18,006 bases of DNA from GWA2-46-10 sp964361435. Lineage in GTDB: Bacteria; Patescibacteriota; Minisyncoccia; UBA6257; Colwellbacteraceae. This document shows, piece after piece, positions 7,082 to 14,469 of this stretch. Location of the stretch: contig CAYIAN010000008.1 of assembly GCA_964361435.1 (NCBI GenBank), forward strand, positions 1-18,006, in the 5' to 3' direction. The notes under the pieces are model-generated. The model was not told the DNA's origin. It ran no database searches and saw nothing but the letters and a program-made list of their open reading frames with translations. The position numbers and the translations under genes were made by a program. How positions within the stretch are numbered: position 1 is the first letter of the stretch; every line of letters begins with the position of its first letter.

Positions 7082-8072
7082 AGAGTCGGGGACAAAAGAC
7101 TTAGATAGTCTCCTCGAAACTCTTCGTACCAAATACGGCGAAGAGGCTATTATGAAATTGGGTGACGCCAGAAAAGTCAATGTAGATGCCATCTCCACCG
7201 GTTCGCTGTCGCTGGATATGGCCTTAGGGGTAGGGGGATTCCCTAAAGGAAGAATTATTGAAATATTCGGTCCAGAATCATCTGGCAAAACTACCCTGGC
7301 TCTCTCCACTATAGCCCGCGCTCAGGCCAAAGGGGGTAAGGCCGCTTTCATAGACGCTGAACATGGACTGGATCCAGATTACGCAAAAAAAATCGGGGTG
7401 AAAACAAATGAACTGCTAATCTCCCAACCCAATAGCGGAGAAGAAGCCCTAAATATTCTCGAAAGTCTTATCCGATCAGGAATGATCGATATCGTGGTAG
7501 TAGACTCGGTGGCCGCACTCACTCCCAAGGCCGAAATTGACGGAGATATGGAATCTAAGTTTATTGGTCTACAAGCGCGCATGATGTCTCAAGCCCTGCG
7601 TAAAATTACAGCCATCGCTTCTCAAAGCGGCACAATAATCATCTTTATTAATCAGTTGCGCGAGAAAATCGGTATCATGTTCGGCAACCCAGAGACAACG
7701 CCGGGCGGAAGAGCTCTCAAATTTTATTCTTCGGTACGCATAGATATCCGCCGCAGGGCACAACTCAAGAGGGGTGAGGAGGTTATCGGCTCTCGCACCA
7801 GGGCAAAGGTGGTAAAAAACAAAGTAGCTGCGCCCTTCAGGGTTGCTGAATTTGATATTCTCTACGGCGAAGGGATTTCTTACGAGGGGGATGTTTTGGG
7901 CCTAGCTTTAGAATCGGGACTAGTGAGAAAAGCTGGCGCAACTTACAGCTTTGGAGAAATAAAACTTGGGGTGGGAATTGAAACCGCGCGCCAGACTCTC
8001 AAAGACGACCGAAAACTTTTAGGAGAAATTGAAAAGGCTGTTATTAAAGCTGCCGAGAGTAAAGAGTCTTAG
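7056..8072 (+). CDS. recA: Recombinase RecA
   Basis: RecA forms filaments on single-stranded DNA and drives strand exchange and SOS signalling. The protein has Walker A GPESSGKTT (72-80), the AEHGLDPDYA segment, VVDSVAALTPKAEIDGD, and the near-invariant FINQLREKIGIMFGNPETTPGGRALKFYSSVRIDIRR. Length is 338 aa from the start chosen here, which gives MAPLKKQSKESGTKDLDSLL. An in-frame ATG at 7044 would add four residues and extend the overlap with the rodZ-like gene to 38 nt. No Shine-Dalgarno decides between them. The C-terminus ends KAAESKES without a long acidic tail. Its stop overlaps the convergent LCP gene stop by 3 nt. No LexA is visible in the window. Confidence 0.98.
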   Translation: MAPLKKQSKESGTKDLDSLLETLRTKYGEEAIMKLGDARKVNVDAISTGSLSLDMALGVGGFPKGRIIEIFGPESSGKTTLALSTIARAQAKGGKAAFIDAEHGLDPDYAKKIGVKTNELLISQPNSGEEALNILESLIRSGMIDIVVVDSVAALTPKAEIDGDMESKFIGLQARMMSQALRKITAIASQSGTIIIFINQLREKIGIMFGNPETTPGGRALKFYSSVRIDIRRRAQLKRGEEVIGSRTRAKVVKNKVAAPFRVAEFDILYGEGISYEGDVLGLALESGLVRKAGATYSFGEIKLGVGIETARQTLKDDRKLLGEIEKAVIKAAESKES

Positions 8073-8980
8073 AGGATCTCTTTGCTGACAAACTCCTGAA
8101 TTTTTCCGTATTTATCAATCCCCTCGCTGGGGATCAAAACGTATGCCTCGTCACCATTAACGGTTTGGATCATACTGCTCATTAGAAGTTTCGTGCTGAA
8201 ATCTAATACTATGCTGTTAAATTTAATATCATCCACCCTCCCGAGCTTGTAGAATACGTCTCCCATACTAAAGTTGGACTTACTCTTATTAAGTTCCGGC
8301 AAGAGACCAAATATTACGGATGTCTTGCGCCAGGGGGATAAACTATGGAATTTATTAAACGCCGACTCTATCACCAAATGCTGATTCTTTTCTCTAAAGA
8401 AATCTCCCTCTGGAGCAAAGCGATTTCTAATAAGCCAGATGGCGTCTTCTCCGCTCAGTCTCTGGGAACCAGCCTTTAGGGTGAACCCACTTACTGAATC
8501 AACTACCGCCGAGGGCAAATCGATGTCTATTCCCCCCAGACTATCTATGGCCTCACTCACTATCCCCAGATCAATCACGAGGTACTTATCCACCTCAATG
8601 CCCGTAATTGCGCTAACCCCCTCCAGAAGGGCATCTGTTTTCCCCTCTTCATGCAGCCTATTTAACCTAAAATATTCTTCCCCAAACTTGCCGTACAAGT
8701 CTCTCGGTAGGGAAATCAAGTTAGCTGTATTGTTTGCCTGGCGGTAGTGGAGAAGAACAATTGCGTCTGTAAGGTTGGGCGCGGCGTGCCACCTTCCGCC
8801 CTGCCCCGGACCCACTTGTCCTAAAATAAGGATGGACAAATCTTCTTCCTGATTTTCAAAGTCTCCTTCTTCTTTGTTAACTACAGACACCCTCTCCCTT
8901 CCCCAAAAACTGCGGGCAGCAAAGGCTATTCCTGCAAGCAACATCAATCCTATGAAAGCAAAGGTGATTTGTTTAAACAT
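8069..8980 (-). CDS. LytR-CpsA-Psr (LCP) family cell-wall glycopolymer ligase
   Basis: The family transfers undecaprenyl-linked glycopolymers onto peptidoglycan or surface proteins, outside the membrane. This 303-aa protein has an N-terminal membrane anchor (5-22) followed by the LCP domain: LTDAIVLLHY (Asp72), ISLPRDLYGKF (Arg93, Asp94), DKYLVIDLGIVSEAIDSLGGIDIDLP, and IRNRFAPEGDFFREKNQ with the Arg-rich motif (Arg185, Arg187, Asp193, Arg196) that holds the polyprenyl pyrophosphate. The start overlaps the folD stop by 8 nt, so it ends the glyA-folD operon. The 3' end is tail-to-tail with recA. The acceptor polymer cannot be told from sequence. The recycling enzyme UppP is encoded further upstream in the same direction. 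Confidence 0.88.
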   Translation of the reverse strand: MFKQITFAFIGLMLLAGIAFAARSFWGRERVSVVNKEEGDFENQEEDLSILILGQVGPGQGGRWHAAPNLTDAIVLLHYRQANNTANLISLPRDLYGKFGEEYFRLNRLHEEGKTDALLEGVSAITGIEVDKYLVIDLGIVSEAIDSLGGIDIDLPSAVVDSVSGFTLKAGSQRLSGEDAIWLIRNRFAPEGDFFREKNQHLVIESAFNKFHSLSPWRKTSVIFGLLPELNKSKSNFSMGDVFYKLGRVDDIKFNSIVLDFSTKLLMSSMIQTVNGDEAYVLIPSEGIDKYGKIQEFVSKEIL

Positions 8981-9794
8981 CCCCGTTATTTAATTTGTAG
9001 AAGTTTTCTAGAAGTTTGGCTACTAGAATAGGTCCGGTTCCACCGGGAGTCGGAGTGTAAAAAGACAGCTTCTCTATTTCTGGAGAAGTTGTATCTAGAT
9101 CTCCGGAAAGTTTTCCGTCTTTGAAATAGTAGTAGCCGAAATCTATGACCCCCGCCTTCTCCTTCAAATTAAAGGGTTTAATTAAACCAGCCTCACCCAC
9201 TCCGGAGATAACAATGTCCGCTTCCGCTAAAATCTCCAGATTACTACCCTTATCTAGTAAATCTAAATGAGCGCACTTACCCATCAACCATAAGGCTATC
9301 GGTCTTCCCACCAAAGCTCCTAAACCTACTATGGCAACGTTTGATTTGGATAAATTTATTTCCTGTCTTTCTATTATCTCCTTTACGGTTTCCACGGCCG
9401 GAGGACAAACCAAGCTCCGGTTGTTATAGAAAGCCCCTAAGGCGCGCTCGCTTAACACATCCACATCCTTCTCTTTGGCCATAGCATTAATGACATAGTA
9501 TTTGTTAACCCCTTCGGGGAGAGGAAGTTGTACAATTATTCCCCCCACGCTTTTTTGTTTTGATATTCTTCCCACTTCTTCCCTTAGGGCATCGCTTCCC
9601 ATGCTTTTGGGAAAATCGTAACGCCTGAAGTCCACCCCAAGCTTTGCCGCAAACTGTTCTTTCTGGCGCAGAAAACTCAAAGAAGTGGGGTCTTCCCCCA
9701 CCATTACAGCGGCTAGGATTTTTTTGATTTTAGGAAGAGTCTGGAGTCTCTCTACTATTTCCCCAGAAACCTCTTGGCCGGAAATCTTTTGCAT
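8973..9794 (-). CDS. folD: Bifunctional methylene-THF dehydrogenase/cyclohydrolase FolD (divergent)
   Basis: FolD interconverts 5,10-methylene-, methenyl- and 10-formyl-tetrahydrofolate. The 273-aa protein keeps Lys45 (in SFLRQK), Gln89 (in GGIIVQLPLP) and Asp112 (in EKDVDV), the expected catalytic lysine, glutamine and aspartate. It also keeps the nucleotide-binding GLGALVGRP (158-165 region) and the C-terminal PTPGGTGP. It departs from consensus in three places: Phe41 replaces the Tyr of the YxxxK motif, KDVDG reads KDVDV, and the PCTP motif reads CPPA. Activity may be altered. The start is fixed by MQKISGQEVSGEI and lies 40 nt inside the end of glyA, whose product SHMT makes methylene-THF, so the pair work in sequence. 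Confidence 0.93.
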   Translation of the reverse strand: MQKISGQEVSGEIVERLQTLPKIKKILAAVMVGEDPTSLSFLRQKEQFAAKLGVDFRRYDFPKSMGSDALREEVGRISKQKSVGGIIVQLPLPEGVNKYYVINAMAKEKDVDVLSERALGAFYNNRSLVCPPAVETVKEIIERQEINLSKSNVAIVGLGALVGRPIALWLMGKCAHLDLLDKGSNLEILAEADIVISGVGEAGLIKPFNLKEKAGVIDFGYYYFKDGKLSGDLDTTSPEIEKLSFYTPTPGGTGPILVAKLLENFYKLNNGDV

Positions 9795-11008
9795 AGCTTC
9801 AAAACTGCTGCTTTTACGCCCTTCTCTCCCTTAATGGCCCTATAGATCAAGTCCGCAACAAGCTTCATATCTTTTTCTTTCATTCCTCTAGAGGTAAGGG
9901 AGGGCGTCCCCAGCCTTATGCCTGAAGGTTTAAAAGGCGATGGATCTCCCGGTACAGAATTACGGTTCGCAATAATGCCTGTTTTTTCCAATCGTTTCTC
10001 GGCCTCCATGCCATCCACCCCAACAGAGCGCACATCCATAAGAATCAAATGAGTGTCTGTCCCCCCGCTTACTAAATCAAAGCCTTTCACGGTAAGAGCT
10101 TTTGCTAGGGCTTTCGCGTTTTTCGCAATCTGGTGGGCGTATACCTTAAACTCCGGCTTAAGCACTTCGAAAAATGCCTGAGCCTTGGCGGCTGTGACGT
10201 TGTCGTGCGGACCTCCCTGAAGACCTGGAAAAACAGCTCTATCAATGGCGTTGGGAAGATCCACTTTATTTTTTTGAGCTATCTTCGAATTTCTGCTTGC
10301 AAAAATCATTGCTCCCCTTGGCCCCCTTAGAGACTTGTGGGTTGTGGTCATAACCACATCCGCCCAAGGAAAAGGAGAGGGATGAGCTCCGCCGGCAACC
10401 AAACCCGCAATATGAGATATATCCGCCATATGGTATGCCCCAACCTTATTAGCAATCTCTCTGAATTTCTTGAACTCAAAAGTGCGAGGGTATGCGGTGA
10501 ATCCGGAAACTATGATCTTGGGTTTGTGTTTGCGAGCCAGAGCTTCTACTTCCTTGAAATCTACCATGCCGGTTTTGGAGTTCACGCCGTATTGGACACT
10601 CTTCCAGATTTTCCCTGTGGCAGAAACTTTGTGACCGTGGGTAAGGTGCCCTCCATCAGCCAGTTTCATGCCCATAATAGTTTGGCCGGGCTCGACTAGG
10701 GCAAAATAAACTGCGAAGTTGGCTGGGGATCCTGAATAGGGCTGCATGTTAACGTGCCATTTTTGAGGAGAGAGTTGGAACATCTTCAATGCTCTTGATT
10801 GAGCCAGTTTTTCAACTTTATCGGCATAGATGTTGCCGGGGTAATAACGTTTGTCCGGATATCCTTCCGAATATTTATTGGACAAGGTTGAAGAAAGCAA
10901 TTCTAGCGTTTCAATTGAAGCCATATTTTCCGAGGCTATCAAATCAAGAGTTTCTTTTTGCCTCTTAAGTTCCGCTTTGATCAGTTTTTGGATCTGGGGG
11001 TCTTTCAT
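9755..11008 (-). CDS. glyA: Serine hydroxymethyltransferase
   Basis: A PLP enzyme that converts serine and tetrahydrofolate to glycine and methylene-THF. The 417-aa length is normal. Motifs: LIASEN (23-28), NKYSEGYPDKRYYPGN (44-59), QPYSGSPAN (89-97), DGGHLTHGH (118-126), MADISHIAGLVAGG (194-207), and the PLP lysine Lys225 in TTTHKSLRGPRG. QPYSGSPAN differs from the E. coli QPHSGSQAN at two places. The C-terminus ends in basic residues. It is followed with 40-nt overlap by folD, which uses its product, and preceded after 39 nt by the VTT-like membrane gene. Confidence 0.97.
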   Translation of the reverse strand: MKDPQIQKLIKAELKRQKETLDLIASENMASIETLELLSSTLSNKYSEGYPDKRYYPGNIYADKVEKLAQSRALKMFQLSPQKWHVNMQPYSGSPANFAVYFALVEPGQTIMGMKLADGGHLTHGHKVSATGKIWKSVQYGVNSKTGMVDFKEVEALARKHKPKIIVSGFTAYPRTFEFKKFREIANKVGAYHMADISHIAGLVAGGAHPSPFPWADVVMTTTHKSLRGPRGAMIFASRNSKIAQKNKVDLPNAIDRAVFPGLQGGPHDNVTAAKAQAFFEVLKPEFKVYAHQIAKNAKALAKALTVKGFDLVSGGTDTHLILMDVRSVGVDGMEAEKRLEKTGIIANRNSVPGDPSPFKPSGIRLGTPSLTSRGMKEKDMKLVADLIYRAIKGEKGVKAAVLKLCKRFPAKRFLGK

Positions 11009-11047
11009 TTTGAGTCAACACTTTCCAATCTTATGGCCGATCAATTG

Positions 11048-11629
11048 TTATGTGGCATTTGCTCCAGCCATAGCCACCAACCAAATACTCGCAGTATTGA
11101 GGATTAAAGAAATGGGTACAAATTTTTTCATATTGAATTTATACGAAGCAAATATTGCTATTCCGAACTCATCTGGCCCGGGCATCAAAATCAAAAGGCC
11201 TCCGATAAAAAGGGCTAGGGCGTGAAAGGGCCTACTGTGGAAAAGTTTCACGAGGGCTTCGTGTCTTTTTTGATGACCGTGGATAGGATGAGCTATCTTA
11301 TGTTCTTCACGGATTTTCTCTATTTCGGCTAAGGTCCCGTCTTTAATGAAAGTAAAAATAATGAGATCCCCCAGAAGGGCTCCCACTGCCCCAAGACCTG
11401 TTACTGCAAACAGGCTGTAGTGTCCTCCAAGATAAAAGAAGGCAAAAACGGCTATAGGAGAAGTAAAAGTAATGGGGAAGAGTATCCCGGCCACGAACGC
11501 TCCTAAGTACCCGAAGCTTCCCAAGGAACTGAAAAGCGTATCGAAGACATCAAAGTACGTAAGCGCAATAGCGAACAAGATAGACGCTCCTAACAAAGTA
11601 AGGTTTGGATATTTAATGCGTAACTTCAT
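11048..11629 (-). CDS. VTT/DedA-like polytopic membrane protein
   Basis: A 193-aa integral membrane protein with about four or five hydrophobic segments and a charged, histidine-rich cytoplasmic loop (about 97-135: KIREEHKIAHPIHGHQKRHE). The segments around GALLGDLIIF and LMPGPDEFGIAIFASYKFNMKKFVPIS resemble the VTT (DedA/SNARE-associated) fold, whose bacterial members include lipid carrier flippases. The match is partial and the function is not established. It lies downstream of a strong terminator, so it probably has its own promoter: GATAAG sits 6 nt before the ATG. Followed after 39 nt by glyA. Confidence 0.55.
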   Translation of the reverse strand: MKLRIKYPNLTLLGASILFAIALTYFDVFDTLFSSLGSFGYLGAFVAGILFPITFTSPIAVFAFFYLGGHYSLFAVTGLGAVGALLGDLIIFTFIKDGTLAEIEKIREEHKIAHPIHGHQKRHEALVKLFHSRPFHALALFIGGLLILMPGPDEFGIAIFASYKFNMKKFVPISLILNTASIWLVAMAGANAT

Positions 11630-11664
11630 TTATTACTTATCAATGTTAACAGCCCCTTCAAAAC

Positions 11665-11701
11665 AAGCAAAGAGCCACTCCGCAAAGGTGGCTCTTTGCT
11701 T
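11665..11701 (-). terminator. Strong intrinsic terminator
   Basis: A 14-bp perfect stem (11665-11678 with 11688-11701) around a 9-nt loop. Read on the minus strand it is followed by GTTTTG, and on the plus strand it has a T-rich 3' arm. It lies between the minus-strand genes 11715-12101 and 11048-11629 and divides the long run of minus-strand genes into two transcription units. Confidence 0.8.
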
Positions 11702-11714
11702 TAACCCCTCTCTC

Positions 11715-12101
11715 CTAGAAAACCTGAAAAGCCAGGTAAGCGCCTACGATAACGACCAAGAGGCCTATGAAATTAGTTAGGTTAGCTATCGAAGATTTTG
11801 CGAAAGCACCAGTTAGATTTTTCAACATTTTAGGGAAAAGCATTGCCATTGCCCCCTTAACTGTGACGGCCCAGCCCACAAAAGTTACTATTACTCTCCA
11901 TGTCCCATCCCAAATATTGTGAGAGAAGATCATCATTAACCCTAAAATCAAAGCTATGGCGCCGTAAAAAACTAGACTCGCATTCGCCCCAGCAAACTCA
12001 CGGACGGCCTTTAGTATTTCTTCTTTGTTAATGAAAAGTCCTAATCCCATCACAATGAGATAGATGCTAATTACTTGCCCAAGAAAAATAGACAGGTCCA
12101 T
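11715..12101 (-). CDS. Small integral membrane protein, unknown function
   Basis: A 128-aa protein with about four hydrophobic segments (roughly 5-24, 42-60, 68-88, 108-127) and short polar loops. It starts MDLSIFLGQVISIYLIVMGLGLFINKEE. I do not recognise a catalytic motif. It is the last gene before the terminator at 11665-11701, downstream of uppP and another small membrane protein. TGGTAAAAT on the minus strand just upstream could be an extended -10 giving it an extra promoter. An envelope role is suggested only by position. Confidence 0.65.
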   Translation of the reverse strand: MDLSIFLGQVISIYLIVMGLGLFINKEEILKAVREFAGANASLVFYGAIALILGLMMIFSHNIWDGTWRVIVTFVGWAVTVKGAMAMLFPKMLKNLTGAFAKSSIANLTNFIGLLVVIVGAYLAFQVF

Positions 12102-12138
12102 ATTGTTTTTGCGTTATGCGACCTTTTGCTTACATATT

Positions 12139-12423
12139 TTACCAAAAGATCAGGATATAGAGCATATCTATACTGAGGTTGTAAACCATAGCCAACAGGT
12201 TAAGAACAACTCCTAAAGCCCCTCTTTTCCCGAACGAATCCTTTAAAATCCCAAAGTATATCCCCAAACCGCTTACCGTATGGGTTAAAAGCAACACGGG
12301 GATGCTCCAGACAGTATCTATTCCCCAAGAAAGAGTGCTCATTAATATTCCCCAAAGGAAGAAAAGGCCAACTGATGTATATTGAGATTTATCCCTTAAC
12401 CAATTAACTGCTTCTTTCCACAT
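12139..12423 (-). CDS. Small membrane protein, unknown function, coupled to uppP
   Basis: A 94-aa protein with three likely membrane segments (about 16-34, 39-60, 72-93). It begins MWKEAVNWLRDKSQYTSVGLFFLWG. Its ATG shares one base with the uppP stop (TAATG), so it is probably translated by coupling with uppP. No conserved motif is recognised. It may assist UppP or lipid-carrier handling, but this is inferred from position only. Confidence 0.65.
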   Translation of the reverse strand: MWKEAVNWLRDKSQYTSVGLFFLWGILMSTLSWGIDTVWSIPVLLLTHTVSGLGIYFGILKDSFGKRGALGVVLNLLAMVYNLSIDMLYILIFW

Positions 12424-13220
12424 TAGATGAAAGCGGATACTAGGACTAGCGCTCCAAAAAAGATTATAAAGTATCCAAACTTAACTCTTTTAGCAAATTT
12501 TAAAAGAAAATGGATGCTGGCTATTCCCGCTAGGAAAGATAGAGCTATAGCAACAAATAGTTCTGGTGTGAAAATAAAATTAACCGCGTTTAGCAAAATG
12601 TTGCCGGCTAAAACTATGGGCAAACTTAATATAAAACTCATTCTCAAGGATTGCGCATCGTCAAAGCCCCTAAGTAAAAGCGTGGCGACGGTCATTCCAG
12701 AACGAGAAAATCCAGGAAGCACCGCCAATCCTTGAGCAACTCCAGTTAGTACGCCATCGACTAAGTTGGCTTGCCCTGCGGTTTTTTGCCCTTCGACCTT
12801 CTTAATTAACTGAATTAATCCAGTTACAAGAAGCAATACTCCCAAGGCAATGACAACAACTTTACTGGTTAAATCTAGGACTCCCTCTAATTTTTCTATC
12901 AACTTCAGTACGATTAATCCTAAGGTCCCACTTACAAGCGTGGCTACAATATAAAAATTCAAAGTAGCCTTGGTATCTGCACTCGCTTTAGGATATCTGA
13001 TCAACTGTTTTATTAAATCTGCAACATCCTTCTTAAAATAAACCACGGCCGCCAAAAAAGTTCCTAGGTGTAAGTATAGAGAAAACCTAATAAGCTCGGT
13101 AACCGTAATTCCTTCAATAAATTTGACTCCCAGCAATACCGTTATGCCCTCGGAGCTAATCGGGATCCATTCCGTAACCCCTTGGATGATACCTAAAATT
13201 ATTGCCTCGATTAAATTCAC
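12423..13220 (-). CDS. uppP: Undecaprenyl-diphosphatase UppP (BacA family)
   Basis: UppP dephosphorylates undecaprenyl pyrophosphate so the carrier lipid can be reused for wall and glycopolymer synthesis. The polytopic protein has the first signature, QGVTEWIPISSEG (13-25), with the catalytic Glu and Ser, and the second signature, PGFSRSGMTVATLLLRG, about residue 165, with the catalytic Arg. The His usually found after the SS motif is not present at that spot (SSEGITVLL), a variant I associate with archaeal and CPR-type relatives. The GTG at 13220 is chosen because it gives the family's usual start MNLIEAIILG; a TTG at 13232 would add four residues. Followed in TAATG by a small membrane protein. 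Confidence 0.92.
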   Translation of the reverse strand: MNLIEAIILGIIQGVTEWIPISSEGITVLLGVKFIEGITVTELIRFSLYLHLGTFLAAVVYFKKDVADLIKQLIRYPKASADTKATLNFYIVATLVSGTLGLIVLKLIEKLEGVLDLTSKVVVIALGVLLLVTGLIQLIKKVEGQKTAGQANLVDGVLTGVAQGLAVLPGFSRSGMTVATLLLRGFDDAQSLRMSFILSLPIVLAGNILLNAVNFIFTPELFVAIALSFLAGIASIHFLLKFAKRVKFGYFIIFFGALVLVSAFI

Positions 13221-13276
13221 GTTAGATATCAAATTTCTGGTGCATAAAAAAATATACTTCTAAGAAACCTCGTTAT

Positions 13277-13576
13277 TTATTGTTTCTTTTTATCTAGTCT
13301 ACCAAGGCCTAACCCCTTAAAAATGAAATACACTACAGCCGCAATAACTAAAAAGTCGATGGAGGCTGTAATAAATTGGCCGTAGGTGATGGGACCAAAG
13401 GCTAGAGAATTTAATCCTTCTGCAGAACCTAACACATACCCCAAAAGAGGTTGAATTATATTTTCCACCAGGGAAGTCACTACTTTACTAACCGCTCCTC
13501 CCAAAATAAACCCCACGGCCAAACCGATCACTCCCTGTTCACGGATAAAAGTCAGAAAACCCTTCACAGATTCCAT
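13277..13576 (-). CDS. mscL: Large-conductance mechanosensitive channel MscL
   Basis: MscL opens under membrane tension and releases solutes during osmotic downshock. From the ATG at 13576 the protein is 99 aa: MESVKGFLTFIREQGVIGLAVGFILGGAVSKVVTSLVENIIQPLLG, which follows the family pattern through the pore-lining first helix. The second helix is IDFLVIAAVVYFIFKGLGLG, followed by a short basic tail. The periplasmic loop and C-terminal bundle are short. In-frame starts at 13591 and 13594 would add a few residues. Gene order places it 31 nt after the VKOR-like gene and upstream of uppP. Confidence 0.9.
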   Translation of the reverse strand: MESVKGFLTFIREQGVIGLAVGFILGGAVSKVVTSLVENIIQPLLGYVLGSAEGLNSLAFGPITYGQFITASIDFLVIAAVVYFIFKGLGLGRLDKKKQ

Positions 13577-13607
13577 TATACCAGACCTCATCACTTATCA
13601 GGCTAAA

Positions 13608-13838
13608 CTAACTTCTTTTCTTAGTAAGCCCTAAGGTTGAAATAATTGCTATTAAGAAGTACATAAAGAAACCATAAACACAGGGTGGATACCCAAAGAT
13701 TGTCCCCGGTTGCCCTAGAGTATTACAGCCAGTGCCGTCCGTCTCGCCAAAGAACTCTTGGTAAGATAGATATCCGGAGAATAACAATCCGAAAATACTT
13801 ATGCCTAAAATCGTCTTCAGGGCAATTAATTGTTTCAT
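13608..13838 (-). CDS. Small two-cysteine membrane protein, VKOR-like
   Basis: A 76-aa protein with two membrane helices (about 9-26 and 54-72). The loop between holds two cysteines, one in TGCNTLG and one in GYPPCVYGFFMY. The PxCVYGxxMY pattern recalls the vitamin K epoxide reductase (VKOR) family of membrane disulfide exchangers, but the protein is far shorter and no CxxC is visible, so full VKOR activity is unlikely without partners. A consensus TATAAT (13850-13845, minus) lies six bases before the ATG, which suggests a leaderless message. Its upstream region merges with repeat copy R3. It probably leads the mscL-uppP operon. Confidence 0.6.
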   Translation of the reverse strand: MKQLIALKTILGISIFGLLFSGYLSYQEFFGETDGTGCNTLGQPGTIFGYPPCVYGFFMYFLIAIISTLGLTKKRS

Positions 13839-13844
13839 GTTTTT

Positions 13845-13850
13845 ATTATA
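13845..13850 (-). promoter_or_regulatory. Consensus -10 giving a leaderless start for the VKOR-like gene
   Basis: TATAAT on the minus strand is followed by AAAAAC and then the ATG at 13838, so transcription should start at or beside the start codon. The -35 region falls at the edge of repeat R3 and has no good match to TTGACA. Confidence 0.55.
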
Positions 13851-13864
13851 TCAAAAGTTAATCT

Positions 13865-13893
13865 GGGTTCAGGGACTGGAGGATGTTAGGGCC
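13865..13893 (+). repeat. Dispersed repeat copy R3
   Basis: Matches R1 and R5 through GGATGTTAG, with one inserted T (GGGTTCAGGG) and a diverged end (GGGCC in place of AACCT). It marks the boundary between the mscL/uppP operon and the second accessory block. Confidence 0.75.
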
Positions 13894-13902
13894 AGCCTCG
13901 TG

Positions 13903-14395
13903 TATACATAAAAATGCGAAAGGCCGATAGAAAAATCCTTTCCTCGGCCGAAGGTGCGATGATGTGTAATAAATTGTTCTTTCTCAAAGAACGGTGCTCC
14001 AGCGAGGGGAGAGTGTGGGACGGCATGATGCCTGCCACTGTTTCATTCCCATGGCGAGACGCTTTCGGGCGGGGCCTGTTCACCCTCCCTCACACCCCAG
14101 GCGCATTGACACACCAGGGTAGCGCTCGAAGGAAACTCACCCCCCCGCTGGAACTCTACAAACTAAGAAGAACAAAACTTGCCAAGAGTGAGGAGCTCGC
14201 TAGATCCGCTGAACCTAGGAGCATGACCATTCCTAGTTGCGTGTTACTAGGTCCGAACCACAAAGGTTGGAGGAGCTCCCCAACTCTGGCTTAGGCAGCG
14301 ACATCCCTCGGGATACTGCCGCTTTTAGCTATCTGCGCACACACAAGCGCAGACATTTCACCACATAAGCTGTCGTTTCAAAATGTGTCAAATAT
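13903..14395 (+). other. Gene-poor, hairpin-rich unit between R3 and R4; candidate structured RNA
   Basis: About 500 bp without a convincing gene. A TATACAT motif (13903-13909) just after R3 could be a -10. Plus-strand hairpins include 13922-13927/13944-13949 (GGCCGA/TCGGCC); 13976-13982/13986-13992 (7 bp, loop CTC); 14266-14270/14280-14284; 14294-14298/14316-14320 with an inner stem capped by CTCG; and 14332-14338/14347-14353 (7 bp, 8-nt loop). One ORF from 13914 (126 aa) is open through most of it, but its composition is not protein-like and it matches no family I know. The bases are GC-richer than the flanking genes. Hallmarks of RNase P RNA, tmRNA and SRP RNA were not found on either strand. 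Confidence 0.4.
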
Positions 14396-14410
14396 TTAGT
14401 TGGTTAGCAC

Positions 14411-14438
14411 GGTCAGGGACTGGACATTATTAGAACCT
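14411..14438 (+). repeat. Dispersed repeat copy R4
   Basis: Starts GGTCAGGGACTGGA like the others, then has CATTATTAGAACCT in place of GGATGTTAGAACCT. It lies 32 bp before the DNPH1-like gene and separates it from the RNA-like unit. Confidence 0.8.
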
Positions 14439-14455
14439 CCCAGATAAGGGTCTGT

Positions 14456-14461
14456 TATACT
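14456..14461 (+). promoter_or_regulatory. -10 element of the DNPH1-like gene, near-leaderless start
   Basis: TATACT is followed by only eight bases before the ATG at 14470, so the 5' leader would be about 0-2 nt. The -35 position falls in the end of repeat R4 (AGAACC) and is a poor match to consensus. Confidence 0.5.
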
Positions 14462-14469
14462 TAGAGCCG

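Noticed and set aside
13576..13584. TGGTATAAT as a promoter for mscL
   Set aside because: It overlaps the likely mscL start codon itself on the minus strand, so transcripts from it would start inside the coding region. It is more likely coding sequence.
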